Below are positions 1 to 11,025 of a DNA stretch of 64,000 bases, piece by piece; the stretch's first letter is position 1, and each line of letters opens with the position of its first letter. The stretch lies in assembly GCA_900114885.1 (NCBI GenBank), contig FOUN01000004.1:170783-234782 (forward strand). The letters run 5' to 3'. The position numbers were made by a program, and so were the translations under genes. This DNA comes from Psychrobacillus psychrodurans (GTDB lineage Bacteria; Bacillota; Bacilli; Bacillales_A; Planococcaceae). Under the pieces are notes generated by a model. The model did not search any database. It was not told the DNA's origin and worked only from the letters and a program-made list of their open reading frames with translations.

Positions 1-1
1 A

Positions 2-286
2 TACAGTAGTTCTTTTAGTATTTCACGAGATACAACTCCTACTTTTCCCGAAATGAAAACCTTGATAAACGGGGGAGATCCTAGCATGATGAGTACCAAT
101 GGATGGATAACTCAAACAGGCGGACATAATATAACCCTTGTTGGCTTTGAGGAATATTATGATCAAGGAAAAATTAAATGGTTCCGTTCTGTAATAGTAC
201 GAGATAATTGGGGAAGCACACCAAAAGACGTATGGTTTACTTTTGGTTCTGAAGACGTAGATGATATTTATAAAATTGTTAAATAA
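2..286 (+). CDS. C-terminal fragment of a papain/C39-like cysteine peptidase-type protein
   Basis: The reading frame is open from the window edge and ends at TAA 284-286, so only about the last 94 residues of a longer protein are present. The fragment carries a GGHNITLVGFEE segment followed about 20 residues later by VIVRDNWGS and a W-F-x-F stretch. This resembles the catalytic His and the Asn/Asp-Trp-Gly part of C39/papain-fold peptidases (family knowledge). The Cys-bearing half lies outside the window, so activity cannot be judged. A strong terminator follows directly. The family call is inference. Confidence 0.55.
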   Translation, partial: YSSSFSISRDTTPTFPEMKTLINGGDPSMMSTNGWITQTGGHNITLVGFEEYYDQGKIKWFRSVIVRDNWGSTPKDVWFTFGSEDVDDIYKIVK

Positions 287-302
287 ATGAAACAAAACTA
301 AT

Positions 303-342
303 AGCAAAATATCTTATAGGGGAAAAGATATTTTGCTATTTT
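303..342 (+). terminator. Rho-independent terminator after the peptidase fragment
   Basis: A 13-bp perfect stem, AGCAAAATATCTT (303-315) with AAGATATTTTGCT (325-337), is followed by a short T-rich tract. It lies 17 bp after the stop codon of the upstream fragment. Confidence 0.8.
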
Positions 343-365
343 AACTAATATTATCTCTTTATTTT

Positions 366-400
366 AAAACCTCCATTAGAAGTGGAGTTTTTTATTTTTT
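366..400 (+). terminator. Second intrinsic terminator
   Basis: CTCCA (371-375) pairs with TGGAG (383-387) and a long T tract follows. It is a backup terminator, or the 3' end of a separate short transcript, ahead of the lipoprotein gene. Confidence 0.55.
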
Positions 401-462
401 TAATACTAGCTGTAACACTTTATATTTCGAAACGTCTAAAAGTTTAACCGAGGAGGGAACAT

Positions 463-840
463 ATGAAACATACTCTGTTGGCTTTGTTATTTCTTGTCTC
501 ACTCACAGGTTGTGGGCCGGAAACTACATCAATAGAAGAAAAATATAATGGAAATCTTGATAAAGTAACCAAAATTGAAATATTAGATGGAAATACTGGT
601 GAAAGTGCCTCAACTAAAGACAATGAACAAATACAAGCGTTTATTAATGAAATTAAAGATGTGAAATTCATTCGTGATAACGATCAAAGTAAAAGAGATG
701 GTTTTAATTATTCTATAACATTTTATCAAGAGGATGACCAAAAATTTCAATTTGCTTTAAATCAGATTGACGATGACTATTATTATACAAATCCTGATAT
801 TAATCCTACTATTGAAGATTTTTTTGAAGGTTTAAAATAA
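463..840 (+). CDS. Small predicted lipoprotein of unknown function
   Basis: This 125-residue protein begins with a lipoprotein signal: MKHT, then a hydrophobic core, then the lipobox LTGC around residues 14-17. The mature protein should be lipid-anchored on the outer face of the membrane. The rest is acidic and soluble with no motif I recognise; the C-terminus (PTIEDFFEGLK) looks intact. A good ribosome site (GGAGGG) precedes the ATG. The gene stands alone between terminators. Function is unknown. Confidence 0.8.
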   Translation: MKHTLLALLFLVSLTGCGPETTSIEEKYNGNLDKVTKIEILDGNTGESASTKDNEQIQAFINEIKDVKFIRDNDQSKRDGFNYSITFYQEDDQKFQFALNQIDDDYYYTNPDINPTIEDFFEGLK

Positions 841-854
841 AAATAAGTCCATTA

Positions 855-890
855 AAACAGCCAAACATGACCTGGCTGTTTCTTTAATGT
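855..890. terminator. Intrinsic terminator after the lipoprotein gene
   Basis: AAACAGCCA and TGGCTGTTT form a 9-bp stem with an AACATGACC loop. It lies between convergent genes and could serve the plus-strand transcript. Confidence 0.65.
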
Positions 891-894
891 TTGA

Positions 895-930
895 TAAAAA
901 AAGCAGTTAGCAACTTTCGCTAACTGCTCT
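895..930 (-). terminator. Terminator of the glycolytic operon, after eno
   Basis: On the minus strand AGCAGTTAGC pairs perfectly with GCTAACTGCT and is followed by a run of seven or more T. It sits just past the eno stop codon. Confidence 0.85.
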
Positions 931-935
931 TTTCA

Positions 936-3764
<2,829 letters not shown>

Positions 3765-3772
<8 letters not shown>

Positions 3773-4526
3773 TTGCACCAGCCTCCAATAGTTTTACAAA
3801 AGAATCTACTTGCAGGCTTGCTCCTCCTACTAACGCACCGTCAATATGCTCCTTTGAAAGAAGTTCTTCAATATTTTCAGGTTTCACACTACCACCATAT
3901 TGGATGCGAACTTTACTTGCCACTTCTTCTCCAAAACCATCTAAAATAGTTTCACGAATTGCTTGGCATACGTCATTTGCATCGTCTGCAGTAGCCGTTT
4001 TCCCAGTTCCAATTGCCCAAATAGGCTCATAAGCAATAATGGACTGAATTAGTTGCTCTTCTGTTAATCCTTCAATTGCTGCCATTACTTGGTTGGAAAC
4101 AATAGTTTCTGTTTCATTTTTTTCACGTTGCTCTAATGTTTCACCTACACAAATGATTGGTGTTAAGCTATTTTCAAATGCAGATTTTACTTTTTTATTG
4201 ACCGATTCATCTGTTTCATTGAAATACTGGCGACGTTCAGAGTGACCAATCACTACATAGTCTACTCCTAAATCTTTCAGCTGATGACCACTAACTTCGC
4301 CAGTGAAGGCTCCCTCTTTTTCCTCGTGCATCGTTTGAGCACCGATAGAAATGAATGAACCTTTTGTCGCTTGAACAAGCTGATCTAAAAATAGCGCTGG
4401 AGCACAGATTACTGCATCTACTTTTGTGCTATCCACTTGTAGTTCTTTTAACTGAAGCGCGAATTCCTTTGCCTCACCAAGTGTTTTATACATCTTCCAA
4501 TTCCCTGCTATTACTGGTTTACGCAT
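3765..4526 (-). CDS. tpiA: Triosephosphate isomerase
   Basis: Interconverts dihydroxyacetone phosphate and glyceraldehyde 3-phosphate. The 253-residue TIM barrel has all active-site elements: GNWKMY (Lys), VIGHSERR (His), [14 protein letters not shown] (Glu and loop 6) and YGGSVKPEN plus GGASL for phosphate binding. GGAGGAG precedes the ATG. It lies 15 bp after pgk and overlaps gpmI. Confidence 0.98.
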
Positions 4527-4541
4527 ATGACATCTCCTCCA

Positions 4542-5726
4542 TTACTTATCGTTTAAAGCAGTAACTCCTGGTAAGTCCTTACCTTCCATAAACTCTAAGG
4601 AAGCTCCTCCACCAGTCGAAATATGATCCATTTTCTCGCCGACTTCGAACTTTTCTACAGCTGCAGCAGAATCGCCGCCTCCGATAATCGTATAACCTGC
4701 TGTTTCAGCCATTGCATTTGCTACCGCTTTTGTACCTTCTGCAAATGCTTCCATTTCGAATACTCCCATAGGTCCATTCCAAATAATTAGGTTACTATTT
4801 TTAATAACGTCCGCATAAAGCTCTCTTGTTTTTGGACCAATATCTAATCCCATCCAATCAGAAGGAATTTGATCGATATCTACTACTTTTGTGTTAGCAT
4901 CCTTTGAAAATTCATCTGCAACTACTACATCTACTGGCAAATAGAAAGAAACACCTTTTTCTTTTGCTTTTTCAAGGAAGCCTCTTGCAAGGTCCAGTTT
5001 ATCTTCTTCTAGAAGAGATGTACCAATCTCATGCCCTTGTGCCTTTGTAAATGTATAAGAAAGGCCACCACCTATTAAAATATTATCAACCTTGTCCAAT
5101 AGATGATCAATTACACCGATTTTATCTTTTACTTTTGCTCCACCAATAATGGCAGTAAAAGGACGCTCAGGATCTGCTAAAGCTTTGCCTAATACATCTA
5201 ACTCTTTTTGCATCAATAGCCCTGAAACCGCAGGAAGTAATTTTGCAATACCTTCTGTCGTAGCATGTGCACGATGTGCTGCACCAAATGCATCATTTAC
5301 GTAAACATCAGCAAGCTTTGCAAAGGACTTTGCTAGCTCCGCATCATTCTTCTCTTCACCTGCATGAAAGCGAACATTTTCTAATAATACGATGTCTCCA
5401 TCATTCATAGCTGAAACTGCATTCTCTACAGTTTCTCCAATAGATTCATCTAGTTTTTTTACTGGCTTATCCAAAAGTTTTGCTAAGTGCTCTCCAACTT
5501 TAGTCAAACGTAAATCTTCCTTTACTTCACCTTTAGGACGTCCCATATGACTTGCAAGAATTACTTTTGCACCCTGTGCGATTAAATTATTAATCGTTGG
5601 TAATGCTGCACGAATTCTCGTATCATCTGTGATTGCTCCATCTTCCATTGGTACGTTGAAGTCTACACGACAAAATACACGTTTTCCTTGTAAAGCTACA
5701 TCGCTCATTGTTTGTTTTACCTTCAT
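4542..5726 (-). CDS. pgk: Phosphoglycerate kinase
   Basis: Transfers phosphate from 1,3-bisphosphoglycerate to ADP. The 394-residue protein has CRVDFNVP and SHMGRPKG in the N-domain, then [36 protein letters not shown] and the GGGDSAAAV nucleotide loop. It is separated from gap by 261 bp holding a structured repeat and a terminator, so its expression relative to gap depends on read-through or its own promoter. Confidence 0.98.
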   Translation of the reverse strand: MKVKQTMSDVALQGKRVFCRVDFNVPMEDGAITDDTRIRAALPTINNLIAQGAKVILASHMGRPKGEVKEDLRLTKVGEHLAKLLDKPVKKLDESIGETVENAVSAMNDGDIVLLENVRFHAGEEKNDAELAKSFAKLADVYVNDAFGAAHRAHATTEGIAKLLPAVSGLLMQKELDVLGKALADPERPFTAIIGGAKVKDKIGVIDHLLDKVDNILIGGGLSYTFTKAQGHEIGTSLLEEDKLDLARGFLEKAKEKGVSFYLPVDVVVADEFSKDANTKVVDIDQIPSDWMGLDIGPKTRELYADVIKNSNLIIWNGPMGVFEMEAFAEGTKAVANAMAETAGYTIIGGGDSAAAVEKFEVGEKMDHISTGGGASLEFMEGKDLPGVTALNDK

Positions 5727-5748
5727 GAGATAAGCCTCCTTATATTTC

Positions 5749-5852
5749 TGAAAAGCGCAAGCGCCTACGCTTTAGACGTCAATTTATGTTGTGACATCAT
5801 GTCGCAACACTGACTGCCCCACATCTTGTGGGCTAGGCGCTGTAGCTAGTCA
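5749..5852. repeat. Structured intergenic repeat between gap and pgk
   Basis: About 100 bp starting GAAAAGCGCAAGCGCC and ending with GGGCTAGGCGC. It contains three nested or adjacent stems: the outer AGCGCCTA/TAGGCGCT pairing, TGTTGTGACA with TGTCGCAACA, and CCCACA with TGTGGG. The AAAAGCGCAAGCGCC opening resembles dispersed repeats seen in Bacillales genomes (general knowledge). It would be transcribed in the gap-pgk RNA. Confidence 0.6.
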
Positions 5853-5862
5853 GATATTCTGT

Positions 5863-5900
5863 TAAAAAAAGGAGCTAGGGGTAATCCCTGGCTCCTTTAC
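5863..5900 (-). terminator. Internal terminator between gap and pgk
   Basis: On the minus strand GGAGCCAGGG and CCCTAGCTCC pair around ATTAC (one mismatched position) and are followed by seven T. It should attenuate transcripts leaving cggR-gap before they reach pgk. Confidence 0.8.
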
Positions 5901-5987
5901 CCTCTTTTATTATAGAGGTAATTCTATCGATTCGCCACGTAAAATCACATTCATCTTATGTGTCTTTCCTAGTCAAATACGAAAATC

Positions 5988-6995
5988 TTATAGTCCTTTA
6001 TTAGCCATAAGTAGTGCTAGGTCGATACAACGTGCAGAATATCCTGATTCATTGTCATACCATGCTAATACTTTTACTAAATTATCTTCAAGTACCATAG
6101 TAGAAAGTCCATCAACTGTAGATGAAGCTGTATTTCCGTTATAGTCTCTAGAAACTAATGGAAGTTCATTATAATCCAAGATTCCTTTTAACTCATTGTC
6201 AGAAGCTTGTTTTAAAGCTGCATTCAATTCTTCTACTGTAACGTTTTTATCTAATTCAGCAACAAAGTCTACGATTGATACGTTTGGAGTTGGTACACGA
6301 ACTGCCATACCATCTAATTTCCCTTTCAACTCAGGAAGTACTTTAGCTACTGCTGCAGCTGCTCCTGTTGTTGTAGGAATCATAGATTCTGCTGCTGCAC
6401 GAGCACGACGGTAATCGCTATGCGGTAAGTCTAAAATACGTTGGTCATTTGTGTATGAATGGATTGTTGTCATCATTCCACGTTTGATACCAAATTGATC
6501 TTGTAAAACTTTTGCAATTGGTGATAAACAGTTAGTCGTACAAGAAGCGTTTGAAATTACATGATCAGTTGCTGGGTTGTATTGATCAGCATTTACACCC
6601 ATAACGAATGTCGGCATATCGTCTTTAGCAGGTTGTGATAAAATTACTTTTTTAGCTCCAGCTTCAATATGCTTGCTAGCTTTATCAGTTGTACTAAAAA
6701 TTCCTGTACACTCAATAACGATATCTACTTGTTGTTCTTTCCACGGTAATGCTGCAGGATCTTTTTCAGCGAATACGCGAATGTTTTTGCCATTTACTAC
6801 AAGGTAATCTCCTTCAGAAGAAACTTCTGCATTGAAGATTCCGTGAACTGAATCATATTTCAGTAAATGAGCAAGCATTGCAGCATCCGTTAAGTCATTG
6901 ATCGCTACTACTTCAATCTCTGTTTGTTCTAAAGCTTCTCTGAATACTTTACGTCCAATACGTCCAAAACCATTAATCGCTAATTTTACTGTCAT
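5988..6995 (-). CDS. gap: Glyceraldehyde-3-phosphate dehydrogenase, type I
   Basis: Oxidises glyceraldehyde 3-phosphate to 1,3-bisphosphoglycerate. At 335 residues it has INGFGRIGRKVFR (Rossmann loop), AINDLTD whose Asp favours NAD, SNASCTTNCLSP with the catalytic Cys near 152, and WYDNESGY at the C-terminus. Its position directly after cggR and the NAD-type Asp point to the glycolytic GapA type rather than GapB. It starts 12 bp after the cggR stop and is followed by the internal terminator. Confidence 0.97.
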   Translation of the reverse strand: MTVKLAINGFGRIGRKVFREALEQTEIEVVAINDLTDAAMLAHLLKYDSVHGIFNAEVSSEGDYLVVNGKNIRVFAEKDPAALPWKEQQVDIVIECTGIFSTTDKASKHIEAGAKKVILSQPAKDDMPTFVMGVNADQYNPATDHVISNASCTTNCLSPIAKVLQDQFGIKRGMMTTIHSYTNDQRILDLPHSDYRRARAAAESMIPTTTGAAAAVAKVLPELKGKLDGMAVRVPTPNVSIVDFVAELDKNVTVEELNAALKQASDNELKGILDYNELPLVSRDYNGNTASSTVDGLSTMVLEDNLVKVLAWYDNESGYSARCIDLALLMANKGL

Positions 6996-7007
6996 TTTAA
7001 ATTCCTC

Positions 7008-8045
7008 CTAGTTGTTTTGTTCAATTATTTGCATCATTTCTTGTGCGGCACCTTCATCGGTTACTAAAACCGTTTGGGCTGGTGCTTGCTTAAAATATGA
7101 AAGTAGAGCATTTGCTTTTTTTGTGCCCCCAGCTACTGCCAGAAGATGCTCCATATTTTCTAATTGCTTGAGTTGTACACCAATCGTACGAATTCTGTGT
7201 ACAGCTTCCCCTTGGTTATTAAAGTAATACCCAAAAGCTTCACTAACTGCACCAATTTCTTTCAAGCGTTGCATTTCTTCTACACTAGAATTTCTTCGGT
7301 GAGCCATCTCAAGTGCGTCCCCAATACCATGAATGATGATATTAGTACGTTCGTATAAATCCATCATTTCTTTTATAAATGGTTCATTTTTCATCGTAGA
7401 ATAAGCTTCTTCACTTAAGCTATCTGGCATGTATAATGTTCGATATGAACCATTCATTTTGTTCGCAAATAGAGAGGCTATTGTGTTAGCTTGAAGCCGA
7501 ACATCCTTACCAACCCCACCTCTTGCAGCTATAAATAATAGTTGCTTCCACTTGTCAGTTTGATGAACATAATTCGAAATGGAAGCGATCGTTGTTCCGC
7601 CAGTAACAGCAATGATGGACTCATCTGATAATATACTTTCCAAATATTTTGCTGCTTCTTTTGACTGGAGCAACGCAGTATTCGTATTAGTATCTACATT
7701 TCCCGGAACAATTATCACTTCTTTTATATTTAAATAACTTGCAAGTGATTGTTCGAGCTGCAATCTACCAGACCATTCTCGTACAACTTCCTTAAGCTCT
7801 ATCAATAAATCATTTCCAGAAGAAGTTATACTAGCTCCATCTCTCGATATTTCAATGAATCCTTGATTGCGCAAAAAGTCTAATTCTTTTCTAGTTTCTC
7901 TTTCCGACAACCCTAAAAGTTCACCGATTACTCGACGGCCGGACCCAGCAGATAATTGAATCATTTGAAGTATTCGATATCTTTTCTGTAACAAGATACT
8001 CATCTCAGGCATTAACTTTAACTGAGCCTGTAATAACGAATCCAT
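7008..8045 (-). CDS. cggR: Central glycolytic genes regulator CggR
   Basis: A SorC/DeoR-family repressor; in Bacillus subtilis it represses its own operon and is relieved by fructose 1,6-bisphosphate. The 345-residue protein has an N-terminal winged helix (GRRVIGELLGLSERETRKE, residues about 36-54) and a C-terminal SorC sugar-phosphate domain (AVTGGTTIAS, ARGGVGKD, GIGDA, VAGGTKKANAL). It is first in the operon, directly upstream of gap, and its operator is recognisable upstream. The ribosome site is weak (GGGATG). Confidence 0.96.
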   Translation of the reverse strand: MDSLLQAQLKLMPEMSILLQKRYRILQMIQLSAGSGRRVIGELLGLSERETRKELDFLRNQGFIEISRDGASITSSGNDLLIELKEVVREWSGRLQLEQSLASYLNIKEVIIVPGNVDTNTNTALLQSKEAAKYLESILSDESIIAVTGGTTIASISNYVHQTDKWKQLLFIAARGGVGKDVRLQANTIASLFANKMNGSYRTLYMPDSLSEEAYSTMKNEPFIKEMMDLYERTNIIIHGIGDALEMAHRRNSSVEEMQRLKEIGAVSEAFGYYFNNQGEAVHRIRTIGVQLKQLENMEHLLAVAGGTKKANALLSYFKQAPAQTVLVTDEGAAQEMMQIIEQNN

Positions 8046-8066
8046 TTTTCACATCCCAACTGACTG

Positions 8067-8102
8067 TGACGTTTTTGTCCCACCACTACATTTTTTGTCC
8101 CA
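8067..8102 (-). promoter_or_regulatory. CggR operator, two tandem half-sites
   Basis: Read on the minus strand the site is TGGGAC-N6-TGTA-N4-TGGGAC-N6-GTCA. This matches the spacing of the Bacillus subtilis CggR operator (CGGGAC-N6-TGTC-N4-CGGGAC-N6-TGTC) with a few base changes. It ends 22 bp before the cggR start codon, between the promoter and the gene, as expected for a transcription roadblock. Confidence 0.85.
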
Positions 8103-8142
8103 TGTACTTAAAAAAAATTAATTTCTAAATTAAGAATACAGT

Positions 8143-8170
8143 ATTATATTCCCAATAGCAAGATTTTGAA
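8143..8170 (-). promoter_or_regulatory. Candidate promoter of the cggR-gap operon
   Basis: A perfect -10 box TATAAT lies on the minus strand at 8143-8148, about 40 bp upstream of the CggR operator. The -35 element is poor (TTCAAA at 16 bp spacing is the best match), consistent with a weak or regulated promoter. Confidence 0.5.
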
Positions 8171-8230
8171 ACTTAAAAATGCTCAATTTTCCCAAAAATT
8201 CTTTTAGTATATCTATATGAATGGCTTTTG

Positions 8231-8322
8231 TTGCGATACTACTATCGTATATTGCGGTTTCCACTTTGGATATTGCGATTATAAGTTCCTTTATTGCGAT
8301 TTGAAAAATAGATCTTGCGATT
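8231..8322 (-). repeat. Array 1: five AATCGCAA cores at exact 21-bp spacing
   Basis: On the plus strand TTGCGAT(T)-type cores start at 8231, 8252, 8273, 8294 and 8315, each 21 bp from the next; the one at 8252 reads TTGCGGTT. The 13 bp between cores are unrelated to each other. The array sits between the glutaredoxin-like stop codon and the cggR promoter. The same core makes up the large array at 27.5 kb. Confidence 0.85.
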
Positions 8323-8339
8323 GAGCATGTTAACTACCA

Positions 8340-8570
8340 TCAAAGTAATGCTTCCAGAATAGTTGCGTAATCTACTTGTCCATATTGTATAACTTTGTCT
8401 TCCAATACGATGACAGGAATCATCAGCATATATTTTTCATGCAGTGCATCATCTTCTTCAATATTTACTTCTTTTATATCAAATACAACATCTTCTCTTA
8501 CAAGCTTCAACATTAGTCTTGCATCATCACATAAATGACAGCCTGGTCTTGTGTAAAAATGGACAATCAT
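8340..8570 (-). CDS. Glutaredoxin-like thiol protein
   Basis: A 76-residue thioredoxin-fold protein starting MIVHFYTRPGCHLCDDA, with the redox motif Cys-His-Leu-Cys near residues 10-13, and a later IPVIVLED segment holding the cis-Pro typical of the fold. I use the ATG at 8570 because GGGGAGGG lies 8 nt upstream; an earlier TTG has no ribosome site. Small proteins of this type are found beside cggR in other Bacillales (recalled, not checked). The substrate is unknown. Confidence 0.8.
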   Translation of the reverse strand: MIVHFYTRPGCHLCDDARLMLKLVREDVVFDIKEVNIEEDDALHEKYMLMIPVIVLEDKVIQYGQVDYATILEALL

Positions 8571-8685
8571 TTTACTATCCCTCCCCAAAAAACATTTTAT
8601 ACATCTTATTATAGTCTTTTTGACAAAGAAATTCGTTTGTTATGATTACTCTAATACAAATTAGTTTTTAACATACAGTAAAAGC

Positions 8686-8710
8686 GATACTTTTCAGTCA
8701 TCCGTTCGTC
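8686..8710 (+). promoter_or_regulatory. Candidate ECF-type promoter of the sigma gene
   Basis: GATAC (8686-8690) is followed after exactly 16 bp by CGTC (8707-8710). ECF promoters of the Bacillus SigM/W/X group have a GAAAC-like -35 and CGTC -10 at 16 bp. The start codon is 25 bp downstream. It suggests that this sigma factor transcribes its own gene. Confidence 0.55.
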
Positions 8711-8735
8711 TGTAGCAATAAGGGGAGGTCAGAAG

Positions 8736-9260
8736 ATGGAGATGGAACAGCTATACAAAGAGCACAGCGATAGAGTTTATAGCTATATTTACTTTCTTGT
8801 CCGGCATAGAGAAAGTGCTGAAGATCTTACGCAAGAAACATTTTATAAAGCATATAAAGGACTAGACACTTTTAACAAGCAAGCTTCAACTGCTACCTGG
8901 TTATTAAAAATTGCTCGTAATGTCACTTATGACTATTTTCGAAGGAAAAGGGTGGTACATTTTTTCACCTTCGAAAAAGAACATGATATAGAAACTAAGG
9001 TACTATCACCAGAGCATCGATATGAACAAAAGGAACAGCTTATTAAAATGTACGACTCACTACGTAAACTAAAAAAAGATTATCAGGAAGTACTGCTGTT
9101 ACGCAAGATACAAGAATGTTCGATTCAAGAAACATCCTATATTCTGGGCTGGACAGAGGCAAAAGTAAAGATGAAAATGACACGAGCACTTGAGGCACTT
9201 AAAAAGGAATTTCACCAGGAAGGAGGACGTGAAAATGGAACCATCAAACGAATTCGATAA
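8736..9260 (+). CDS. ECF RNA polymerase sigma factor
   Basis: A 174-residue sigma-70 family protein with region 2 (LYKEHSDRVYSYIYFLV, AEDLTQETFYKAYKGLDTF, TWLLKIARNVTYDYFRRKR; residues about 5-75) and region 4 (YQEVLLLRKIQECSIQETSYILG, about 115-140). This two-domain layout defines ECF factors, which direct polymerase to stress promoters. GGGGAGG precedes the ATG; a second ATG six bases on is possible. The 3' end overlaps the next gene by 26 bp, typical of a sigma/anti-sigma pair. The signal sensed is unknown. Confidence 0.93.
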   Translation: MEMEQLYKEHSDRVYSYIYFLVRHRESAEDLTQETFYKAYKGLDTFNKQASTATWLLKIARNVTYDYFRRKRVVHFFTFEKEHDIETKVLSPEHRYEQKEQLIKMYDSLRKLKKDYQEVLLLRKIQECSIQETSYILGWTEAKVKMKMTRALEALKKEFHQEGGRENGTIKRIR

Positions 9261-9993
9261 GCTTTTTAAGGGAATGAAAGATGTAGAGCGCTCAACGGAA
9301 GCAAAGCATAATACATGGATAGCCTTAAAGGGTAGAATTGAAACAAAGAAAAAACGCAATATCATTCCAGCTTTTATTTCATTGGCAATTGTAGCCATTG
9401 CCTCCTTTCTATTCATTACTTTTACTAATCCCTCCGAGACAGAACAAACAGCTCAGCCTCTATCCAATGAAGAAGTTATTACAGCAGTGCTAGAAAGAGA
9501 ATACAATGGTCCAAATATGGAGATTTCTCGCTTAATGGACGATTGGTGGAATCTTCAAAGTACAACTAAAACAGATAGCCAAGAAGAGTACGATCAACTT
9601 CTAGAATCAAAGGAATATAAAGATTTAATGAATTATTATCCAACCACTTTTGGTGAGTACTTCACTGAAGATATGCTCACAAAAGCAGTTAATTCAGTTA
9701 TGGTGTTCAAATATAATCATTATCTGATAGATAATGATATAGAAATGCACCTAGAAAACATCAAAATGGCACAGGAGAAAGAACATCCCAATATCTATCG
9801 CCCCACGATAGAGGTCTCCCTAACAAATAGCCAAGGAGAGAAAATTTTTCATACATTAAGAGAAGAATTTATATTTTCTACATCAGAGCCTGGAAAATTA
9901 GGCAGCTATAATGGAATTAAAGATGGTGGGGGCTTAGAACTTCGAGATAAAATAGAGAACTTTAATGCATTTGTTGGAGATAATGGGAAGTAA
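9235..9993 (+). CDS. Membrane anti-sigma factor partner
   Basis: A 252-residue protein: about 48 cytoplasmic residues, one transmembrane helix (IIPAFISLAIVAIASFLF, about 45-62), then an extracellular domain of about 185 residues. I start at ATG 9235, which has AAGGAGG upstream; in-frame codons further upstream lie inside the sigma gene and lack one. Position, overlap and topology are those of an anti-sigma factor that holds the ECF sigma at the membrane. No zinc-binding HXXXCXXC motif is visible, and I do not recognise the outer domain. Confidence 0.8.
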   Translation: MEPSNEFDKLFKGMKDVERSTEAKHNTWIALKGRIETKKKRNIIPAFISLAIVAIASFLFITFTNPSETEQTAQPLSNEEVITAVLEREYNGPNMEISRLMDDWWNLQSTTKTDSQEEYDQLLESKEYKDLMNYYPTTFGEYFTEDMLTKAVNSVMVFKYNHYLIDNDIEMHLENIKMAQEKEHPNIYRPTIEVSLTNSQGEKIFHTLREEFIFSTSEPGKLGSYNGIKDGGGLELRDKIENFNAFVGDNGK

Positions 9994-10064
9994 TACGCGA
10001 TTAATCGACGCCTACTCCAATGGCTGTGTGGTGCTGTTAATTGGCATCGGATTTCGGTTTCAAA

Positions 10065-10097
10065 TAAAAAACCAACATTTATTTGTTGGTTTTTTGT
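10065..10097. terminator. Terminator after the sigma/anti-sigma operon
   Basis: AAAAAACCAACA and TGTTGGTTTTTT form a 12-bp stem with a short loop and T-rich ends on both strands. It lies between convergent genes, so it is probably bidirectional. Confidence 0.85.
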
Positions 10098-10121
10098 TTT
10101 TCTTATCGATATGTATCCTAC

Positions 10122-10568
10122 TCATAAATTCAATACAAACTCTGCCTCTCCTTCATTCATCTTGCCTGTTTTTTGGAAACCAAAGCTTTCGTATAGTTTT
10201 ATGGCTACTTCATTGTCTGGCTCTGTTGATAGATAAATCATTTTACAATCATGTAGTTGTTTCATTTCGTCTAAGATCAATTGAATGACTTTTCTACCAT
10301 AGCCTTTCCCCTGCTGGGTGTAATCAATCATTAATCGACATATCCAGTAATTCTTAGTATCTTCATCTAATCCATACATGGTGAAGCCAATAATCTTATC
10401 ATCTAACTCAATACCTCTAACATTCCAACCAGTTTCATAAATCGATTGCACAATAGACAGCGCATTGGAAGCTACAAATTTTTCTACTACAGTAGCCCTC
10501 CCATCTTCATTAGTCGTCAAAAGAACCGTTTTTAGCCAATTATCCTTGTTGATCTCTACTAGTTTCAT
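10122..10568 (-). CDS. GNAT acetyltransferase, spermine/spermidine acetyltransferase-like
   Basis: A 148-residue GNAT-fold enzyme with the acetyl-CoA loop QQGKGYGRKVIQLIL and the C-terminal NEVAIKLYESFGFQKTG segment. The order of elements, including IIGFTMYGL and KMIYLSTEPDNEVA, resembles Bacillus subtilis BltD, which acetylates polyamines, but the substrate is inference. I use the ATG at 10568 with GGGGG 8 nt upstream rather than an earlier in-frame codon. It is monocistronic. Confidence 0.8.
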   Translation of the reverse strand: MKLVEINKDNWLKTVLLTTNEDGRATVVEKFVASNALSIVQSIYETGWNVRGIELDDKIIGFTMYGLDEDTKNYWICRLMIDYTQQGKGYGRKVIQLILDEMKQLHDCKMIYLSTEPDNEVAIKLYESFGFQKTGKMNEGEAEFVLNL

Positions 10569-10639
10569 CCTACATCCCCCACACATTACTTTTTACTATT
10601 ATATTACTTTATCACAATAGTTTAAGTAATCACATAAAT

Positions 10640-11025
10640 CGGAGATCCAAAATAAGAAAAGAGGTTGGTACAAAACCCACAAAATTTGAACTGCTTTATT
10701 TTTATTTATACTTCTTAGCCATTGTTTTCAGTTACGGCGGACGCTTTCCTGGGGGCACGGGTCGAGCTTGTAGTCTCTCCCACGCGCTTGCCCCCTAGGA
10801 GTAGCAGCCTTCACTCCAGACAACTATTATCCCTTCTATATCAAGAAAATCCCTGCATAATTTCAAGTATCAAAAAAGGACACCTTCTGTTTAAATTTAA
10901 GTATCCTACTACCAAATTCTAAACGAAAGAAATGCCCTATTGTTTAAAGACTTTTAACATGAATCAACTAATTTAAACGCTAGTTTTTAAATCTGAAATT
11001 ACAAAAATGATATTGCTTTTTTCAT
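10640..11025. other. Intergenic stretch holding one dispersed repeat
   Basis: About 385 bp without a convincing gene. It begins with GAGGTTGGTACAAAA, which resembles the terminal sequence of the element at 51.2 kb, and contains a minus-strand copy of the GC-rich repeat at 10728-10826. A 66-codon open frame across the repeat has no ribosome site and is not supported. Confidence 0.6.
10728..10826 (-). repeat. GC-rich palindromic repeat, diverged copy
   Basis: Read on the minus strand it runs from CTGGAGTGAAGGCTGCTACTCC through CCCCCAGG to GGAAAGCGTCCGCC and GAAAA. It matches the 3' half of the family seen at 15.7, 45.6, 46.0 and 51.3 kb. Confidence 0.6.

Noticed and set aside
10722..10922. 66-codon plus-strand frame across the repeat at 10.7 kb
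   Set aside because: Reads across a dispersed repeat, no ribosome site, composition not protein-like.
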